Of a stretch of 64,000 nucleotides of DNA, positions 59,474 through 64,000 are shown piece after piece. A program made the position numbers and the translations under genes. The first letter of the stretch is position 1, and each line of letters opens with the position of its first letter. Source of the stretch: an uncultured Desulfobulbus sp. (GTDB lineage: Bacteria; Desulfobacterota; Desulfobulbia; Desulfobulbales; Desulfobulbaceae); NCBI RefSeq assembly GCF_963665445.1, contig NZ_OY762276.1, forward strand, positions 2,617,501 through 2,681,500. Direction: 5' to 3'. Under the pieces are notes generated by a model. That model searched no databases. It was not told the DNA's origin and worked only from the letters and a program-made list of their open reading frames with translations.

Positions 59474-61540
59474 CTACTTCTTCAAGGTCACCAACAACTG
59501 CTCCCTGGCCCTGGTTGCGGCAACATACCTCTCACAGCGGTCAAGAATATCGGCTTGGGTGATTGCATTCATGGGGTCCTTTGGATCTGCACATGCCAAT
59601 GCTACCGCTTTGAACTCCAAGCCTTTTATGCGTTTTATTGTTCCCATGCGCACTCCTGGGACATCCATTCCAGGATCATCTTCGCGAGGTTTGAGTTGAT
59701 GGGTATCTATACCCGCATCTCCCAGTGCTGAACGTATAAGTGGTTTGTACGGTGTCACACATATTTCGTACGTCGCATATCTGCCGTCTTTAAGTAGCCC
59801 TTCTACCCAAGCCACAATCGATTTTGCCTCTTCCTCAGGTGTTGCACACGGCACAAGTTGGGGCTCAGGTCCTTTGAAAACAGAATGATCACCCACAATC
59901 TGAACAGTTTCACCGTCAAGGTTATCAACTTCTATTCCTTGCAGAACTGCCTGGGCATATTTACGAATCTGTTCACTGGTGCGATAGTTGATTTTTAATC
60001 GCCTGGAACGACCACGCACCTCTATTCCTGCACGGCTCATGGGAAATTTGGCTCGATAAATCCTTTGATGGCCATCTCCTGCAAGACAGAGAGGATCTCC
60101 GCCCTCTTCTTCAATGGGACTCAAAGCTTTAATCAATCGAAGCGCCTCCAAGCTAAAATCTTGTGCTTCATCGACCAAGACGTGGGCATATTTTTCGAAA
60201 TTTCCCTGCTCAATGGCCAGTCTTGCCTGATGTATCGCCCCTTCAAAAGTGAGTAGATTTCTTTTTTTTAGCCCCCTTTGAAAAGCACGAAAAACCGGCC
60301 ATGCGGCTTTTCGTTGTTTTCGGCTAACCCGAGGCCTTCCGGTGCGAACTGTAGTTAAATAGGTATCCTCATCAGTAATACCATTGGCATCAACAACCTG
60401 CAGATACTCATTTTTCATTTCATCTTGAACGAATGGCAGCTCACCGATATTTGGATCTAAAAAAACATCATCCCAGATTTCATCGATATCAGATTGTTGA
60501 GCAATCTGCCCTTTCCATCCCGATCTCAAACAAATTGTTCGGGCCAGGGCATGCAAATTAGTCACCTCGATGCTCTCCGCAACATCAGGTCCAAGGCGCT
60601 GTATCTGTCCCTTCAAGGCTATTGAAAGATTTGTGGTAAACGTCGTCAACAAGACTTGTCCCGACTGCTTACTCTTTCGTAATTTTCTTGCCAAGTGGAC
60701 AGCACGGTGCATAAGCGCAACGGTCTTACCAGTACCGGCTGAACCGGTGATACTCATTGGCCCTTTGGTCACCCATTCAACTAATTTTTTCTGGTATGGA
60801 TGCAGGAAAATACGCCACTCTTCTAAAGAAGCCGCAAGGATATCCCGTAAATGTTCTTCACCATCAATGAGAACAAGATCGAAATTTGGTGCTCTATCAA
60901 TCATGCGGAAATCGCCGCCACCTTCAAGAGATTCCGGCAAGGCGTCCGCAGTCATGCCTAACATTTCCTGTAATGCTTCATCAACCGTCATACCTGCAGC
61001 AATTCCATAGAGGATATCCCTGCAATCTGCCGGCAGGTAACGGGAGAGTGATTCCAACCCGTTATCGGTACGAATAGCTCGAACAGCTGGAATCAGCGGC
61101 TTAGGCACGCCAACATGAAAAAGTTCATCATCGGAAAGTTGATTTAACGGATAGGGATTACCTTCCTCTGCATTTGGCTCGTCATCTGTGGCACTCTGCA
61201 CTTCTTCAAGATCAAAAACCTGAAATACTCCAGTTGCCTCATGCACTTCAAAACGTTTATTTCTGGCCCAATCATACGCTTTATCATGCATGTCGATATG
61301 CACTAGTAAAAAGGTCTCACCAACTTCGGGTGCAATAACAATCGCACGGTAACCACCAGGAAGATCTGCCCCTCGTACTTTTGGGTCGAGCATGGACTCC
61401 TTGAGCGAGTGCAGTCCAATAGCAGGATCAAAGGGATCAATCTGAAAAATATCGATCCACTCGGAAATTTTCTTCTGCACCTTAGCTGGCAGTTTATTAA
61501 AATTTTTCAGTACATTCCTGTGGACCATCAAATTTGCCAT
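59474..61540 (-). CDS. UvrD/Rep-type helicase with N-terminal RelE-like domain
   Basis: 688 residues. The first 90 or so form a RelE-like fold (VLKNFNKLPAKVQKKISEWIDIF, GGYRAIVIAPEVGETFLLVHIDMHDKAYDWA). The remainder is a superfamily 1 helicase: Walker A GSAGTGKT, Walker B LVDEAQDFS, motif III-like GDGHQRIY, INYRTSEQIR and the C-terminal GTIKRIKGLEFKAV and YVAATRAREQL. It should use ATP to unwind or clear DNA; the RelE-like part may bind RNA or ribosomes, or act as a sensor. It starts 2 bp after the DUF1998 gene and precedes the split helicase. Confidence 0.92.
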   Translation of the reverse strand: MANLMVHRNVLKNFNKLPAKVQKKISEWIDIFQIDPFDPAIGLHSLKESMLDPKVRGADLPGGYRAIVIAPEVGETFLLVHIDMHDKAYDWARNKRFEVHEATGVFQVFDLEEVQSATDDEPNAEEGNPYPLNQLSDDELFHVGVPKPLIPAVRAIRTDNGLESLSRYLPADCRDILYGIAAGMTVDEALQEMLGMTADALPESLEGGGDFRMIDRAPNFDLVLIDGEEHLRDILAASLEEWRIFLHPYQKKLVEWVTKGPMSITGSAGTGKTVALMHRAVHLARKLRKSKQSGQVLLTTFTTNLSIALKGQIQRLGPDVAESIEVTNLHALARTICLRSGWKGQIAQQSDIDEIWDDVFLDPNIGELPFVQDEMKNEYLQVVDANGITDEDTYLTTVRTGRPRVSRKQRKAAWPVFRAFQRGLKKRNLLTFEGAIHQARLAIEQGNFEKYAHVLVDEAQDFSLEALRLIKALSPIEEEGGDPLCLAGDGHQRIYRAKFPMSRAGIEVRGRSRRLKINYRTSEQIRKYAQAVLQGIEVDNLDGETVQIVGDHSVFKGPEPQLVPCATPEEEAKSIVAWVEGLLKDGRYATYEICVTPYKPLIRSALGDAGIDTHQLKPREDDPGMDVPGVRMGTIKRIKGLEFKAVALACADPKDPMNAITQADILDRCERYVAATRAREQLLVTLKK

Positions 61541-61542
61541 AC

Positions 61543-64000
61543 CTATTCTCCCTGGGTACCCTGCCTCACAAGATCAGCCAACCAGTTTCCGCCCTTCACC
61601 TGTAAGTCATCTACAGTGACAACCTTCCACCCCAATTTTTGCCATTTCCCTGCAAAATCGACCTGATCGCCGGCAAGCACGGCGATTGGGATTTGTCCCT
61701 GGGGCCAAACAAATTCGGCAAAGGCGTCATCATCAATGTGCTCGTTAAAGTATTCCACCTCAGGCAAGGGAATATCTGCCGCCGCAAGAACCGTAACATA
61801 AGGGCGAAACATAGAGGTCGTCTCGTCCATGACGTGCTGCCACTCAGGAGGTAGTTCTGCTTCTGCAATGGGAATCTCTGGTGCCGTCGCGGCGTCGACT
61901 TCCGATACTGCCCAAAATCTAAAATTCCGGTTAAACTGAAAAAGATTGATGGATGCAAGAAAGCGACGCCACCGCTCCTGAAAATCGCTCCCGGTAACAT
62001 CCTCTTCACGATCACCGATTCTCGCTAAGGTAACACATGCCCCTTGCCGTTTGATAAGGATGTCTTCCACTGCCATAAACGCGACAACATCCTTGGAGAG
62101 CCCCACCTTGTCGTTGTATACAAAGTCTCCATCTTCAACATGAGCAAGAGTTACCAGCCCTTCACCTTTGCGCCACGTCTCTAATGCCGGATGCAACTCC
62201 GAGTAAACGACCCTACGCTGTGAGAACAGCATGCCTAGAGGCCACGCCAAAATAAATTCGGTGAGGACCTTCCAGCCGGAAGCAATAGGTTGTCTGATAA
62301 AGGCCTTCAACTGCTCCATGCCGTTACGAACGATCAGCTTGGCATTGGGGACAACCATCCCCTTTGCCTTACTGGCAAATTGCTGCAGAACATCGGCAAG
62401 CTGAGGATGGCAGACCATACCATGTCCTGGTTGATCGCTGACCAAGTCTTCCCAGGTCACCCCCCAGACATGATACTTGCCACTCTCCACGATGGATCTC
62501 CGTTTGCGCATATCATCGGCCAATCTATTGTGCGGGTGACAATGAAATTCAAAACCATCAGCAAATAAAGCTACCGGATTGACATCGTCATCATCGCAGC
62601 TCAAAAGAAAGTCAGGTTGACTACACACGGAAACACCTTGGGCGGGACCAAGCGTTGGTTGCAATTCCAACTCCCATATCCGGTCTGAACCAGGCAGAGT
62701 AAAACGAAATCCCTTGCCGCCCTTAATAATTGTGGTTTCCCATTTTCCCTTCTCAGCATTAACAAAGGCTTGCAGGCTATCAACCACCTTTTTTTCCAGT
62801 ACACTGCCAAAGAGTGCATCCGGCTTGATCAAATCAAGACTTGTTTGCCGTATCCGCCTCTCACCGGCATCGATCAAAAGCCGTAGCAGGGTAATCCCCC
62901 GATCGCGGCTGATTTGGTCGGCCTTATGCTGCAGATGATAGCTCCTGAGGCAACGGTAGCAACCATCGGTATCGTCAACTCCGTGTTGCAAGGGTAACCT
63001 GCGGCATTGGCAGGTCTCGAGCGCATTCAACGCCAGGCGCAGCACTTTCATTATGCCTTCCGCTTCAAGGCCGGTCGCGGTATTTTTCTCCTGAAAAAGC
63101 GTCTTTAAGTATCCGGTACCACCTGGCACTGCATCCATCAGAATAAGGTAATGTTTTTCCAGCCCCGTATGCGGATCCGGCAGCACCTGCGGGGCAATGA
63201 CGAGATGAGCGGGATTTCCCTCAAATTTCAGCCGCAGGCCAAGATAGATGCAGGCAATGAGTGTATTGATATCCTCCATGTCGATAAGAGGCAGTAACAG
63301 CCTGATCGCCTCGGAGCGGAGCTGTCGATACAGGTACACCGATTCCCACTTAAACCGATTTCTTGCTTTTCCTTCCTGACGATCCTTTTCATACCTTTTG
63401 CGCCCGGGGCAACTACGCCGATGCGAGGTAACCATGTCATCCGGATTGGTATCAGGAGGTACCACAACCCCACAGTCTGCACAGACCAAAAAACCGACAT
63501 CTGGGGCTTCATCCTGTACCCCAAACAGCACTCCGCCACCATTGCCCCAATAGCCGACATTCACATCACGACGAATCATGCTGGCTCGATATTCGATACC
63601 AAAGGGCAACTCATCGTTTCCGACAGCCCCCACCGGAGCCTCTGTCGTATGGTCAAAACAGGTAATAATTCTGTAGTGTTGCCTTTGCCGTTCATCGTTT
63701 CTATCACCTGAGAGACTCTCATAATGCTCCATAAACGAGAGTGCCTGCGATTGTGAAAACTCAAGAAACTGTTTCTGCTGTCCTTTATCGAGCTGACTCT
63801 CATTGTCTTCCGCACCATACCCGCACTGTGGACAATTGGGAGAGGCGCCTGGCGTATTCAACTCTTCAAGTTTGCGCATATGACCACAGTGTCCACAGAT
63901 GCCCCAACTTTCGATAATTGACTGCTGCGCATATCCCAAGGCGATTTGCTGGATGGTGAACTGCCGGCTATGGGTATAGAAAACATTATTCGGAGCCAGT
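61543..64000 (-). CDS. DUF1998 zinc-binding protein, likely helicase C-terminal part, cut by the window edge
   Basis: At least 818 residues; the frame is open to the right edge of the window, so the start is outside. Visible parts are a zinc site (CGHCGHMRKLEEL and CPQCGYG), a second Cys pair (CADCGVVVPP), then the DUF1998 motif (LMDAVPGGTGYLKTLF, CQCRRLP, GCYRCLRSYHLQHKAD). A C-terminal part of about 440 residues follows that I do not recognise. Such proteins usually carry a DEAD/DEAH helicase before this region (as in MrfA, or DrmA/DrmB in DISARM), so the missing N terminus is probably the helicase. Confidence 0.85.
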   Translation of the reverse strand, partial: LAPNNVFYTHSRQFTIQQIALGYAQQSIIESWGICGHCGHMRKLEELNTPGASPNCPQCGYGAEDNESQLDKGQQKQFLEFSQSQALSFMEHYESLSGDRNDERQRQHYRIITCFDHTTEAPVGAVGNDELPFGIEYRASMIRRDVNVGYWGNGGGVLFGVQDEAPDVGFLVCADCGVVVPPDTNPDDMVTSHRRSCPGRKRYEKDRQEGKARNRFKWESVYLYRQLRSEAIRLLLPLIDMEDINTLIACIYLGLRLKFEGNPAHLVIAPQVLPDPHTGLEKHYLILMDAVPGGTGYLKTLFQEKNTATGLEAEGIMKVLRLALNALETCQCRRLPLQHGVDDTDGCYRCLRSYHLQHKADQISRDRGITLLRLLIDAGERRIRQTSLDLIKPDALFGSVLEKKVVDSLQAFVNAEKGKWETTIIKGGKGFRFTLPGSDRIWELELQPTLGPAQGVSVCSQPDFLLSCDDDDVNPVALFADGFEFHCHPHNRLADDMRKRRSIVESGKYHVWGVTWEDLVSDQPGHGMVCHPQLADVLQQFASKAKGMVVPNAKLIVRNGMEQLKAFIRQPIASGWKVLTEFILAWPLGMLFSQRRVVYSELHPALETWRKGEGLVTLAHVEDGDFVYNDKVGLSKDVVAFMAVEDILIKRQGACVTLARIGDREEDVTGSDFQERWRRFLASINLFQFNRNFRFWAVSEVDAATAPEIPIAEAELPPEWQHVMDETTSMFRPYVTVLAAADIPLPEVEYFNEHIDDDAFAEFVWPQGQIPIAVLAGDQVDFAGKWQKLGWKVVTVDDLQVKGGNWLADLVRQGTQGE

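Overview
The window reads as a stretch of a conjugative, IncP/RP4-like plasmid, or a large integrated relative of one, from a Gram-negative proteobacterium-like host. A sulfate-reducing Desulfobacterota host is my guess from the style of the proteins; it is not proven. The plasmid assignment rests on a TrfA-like replication initiator followed by nine iterons (oriV-like) and a complete RP4-type mating-pair-formation operon. No rRNA or tRNA gene was recognised, and no relaxase gene lies inside the window.

Layout. 0-4.5 kb: an IS4-like insertion sequence with a perfect 9-bp target duplication, then two overlapping tyrosine recombinase genes and a 21-bp perfect inverted repeat. 4.7-21.1 kb: one compact leftward transfer operon (traL, traM, trbBCDE, trbJ, trbLFGHI, traG, traF, a 54-aa gene, an ArdC/Toprim protein and a lytic transglycosylase) ending at a terminator. 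A small lipoprotein gene (TrbK-like position) runs the opposite way between trbJ and trbL. 21.2-22.3 kb: iterons and trfA. 22.8-27.3 kb: a rightward accessory block (CI-like regulator with an operator-like dyad, a small hydrophobic protein, DUF1643, a possible PD-(D/E)XK protein, a transglutaminase-like protein, a cold-shock/Excalibur membrane protein and DUF1835). 27.3-33.1 kb: a TSCPD gene cut from its ribosome binding site by an IS66-type element, then umuDC, parDE, a broken second copy of the umuC 3' end, and a Fic enzyme.

33.4-64 kb holds a leftward, defence-like locus: a DUF1998 helicase cut by the window edge, a RelE-like/UvrD fusion helicase and a PLD-SNF2 helicase. The last gene is split by a 22,740-bp Tn3-family transposon (34989-57728) with 42-bp perfect terminal repeats and a 6-bp flanking duplication. 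Removing the transposon and one duplication rejoins the helicase in frame.

The transposon has tnpA at its left end and tnpR near its right end. Its main cargo is a type I secretion locus: a small membrane protein, a giant lipase-RTX protein, HlyB, HlyD and a lipoprotein. The lipase-RTX gene is itself split by a 157-bp IS66-like mini-element with an 8-bp duplication; excising it restores one reading frame of about 2,936 codons. A second full IS66-type element, carrying a DruA-like (DUF4338) gene, sits upstream of that operon. The window therefore records nested insertions: plasmid, then Tn3 transposon in a helicase, then IS66-type elements in the transposon.
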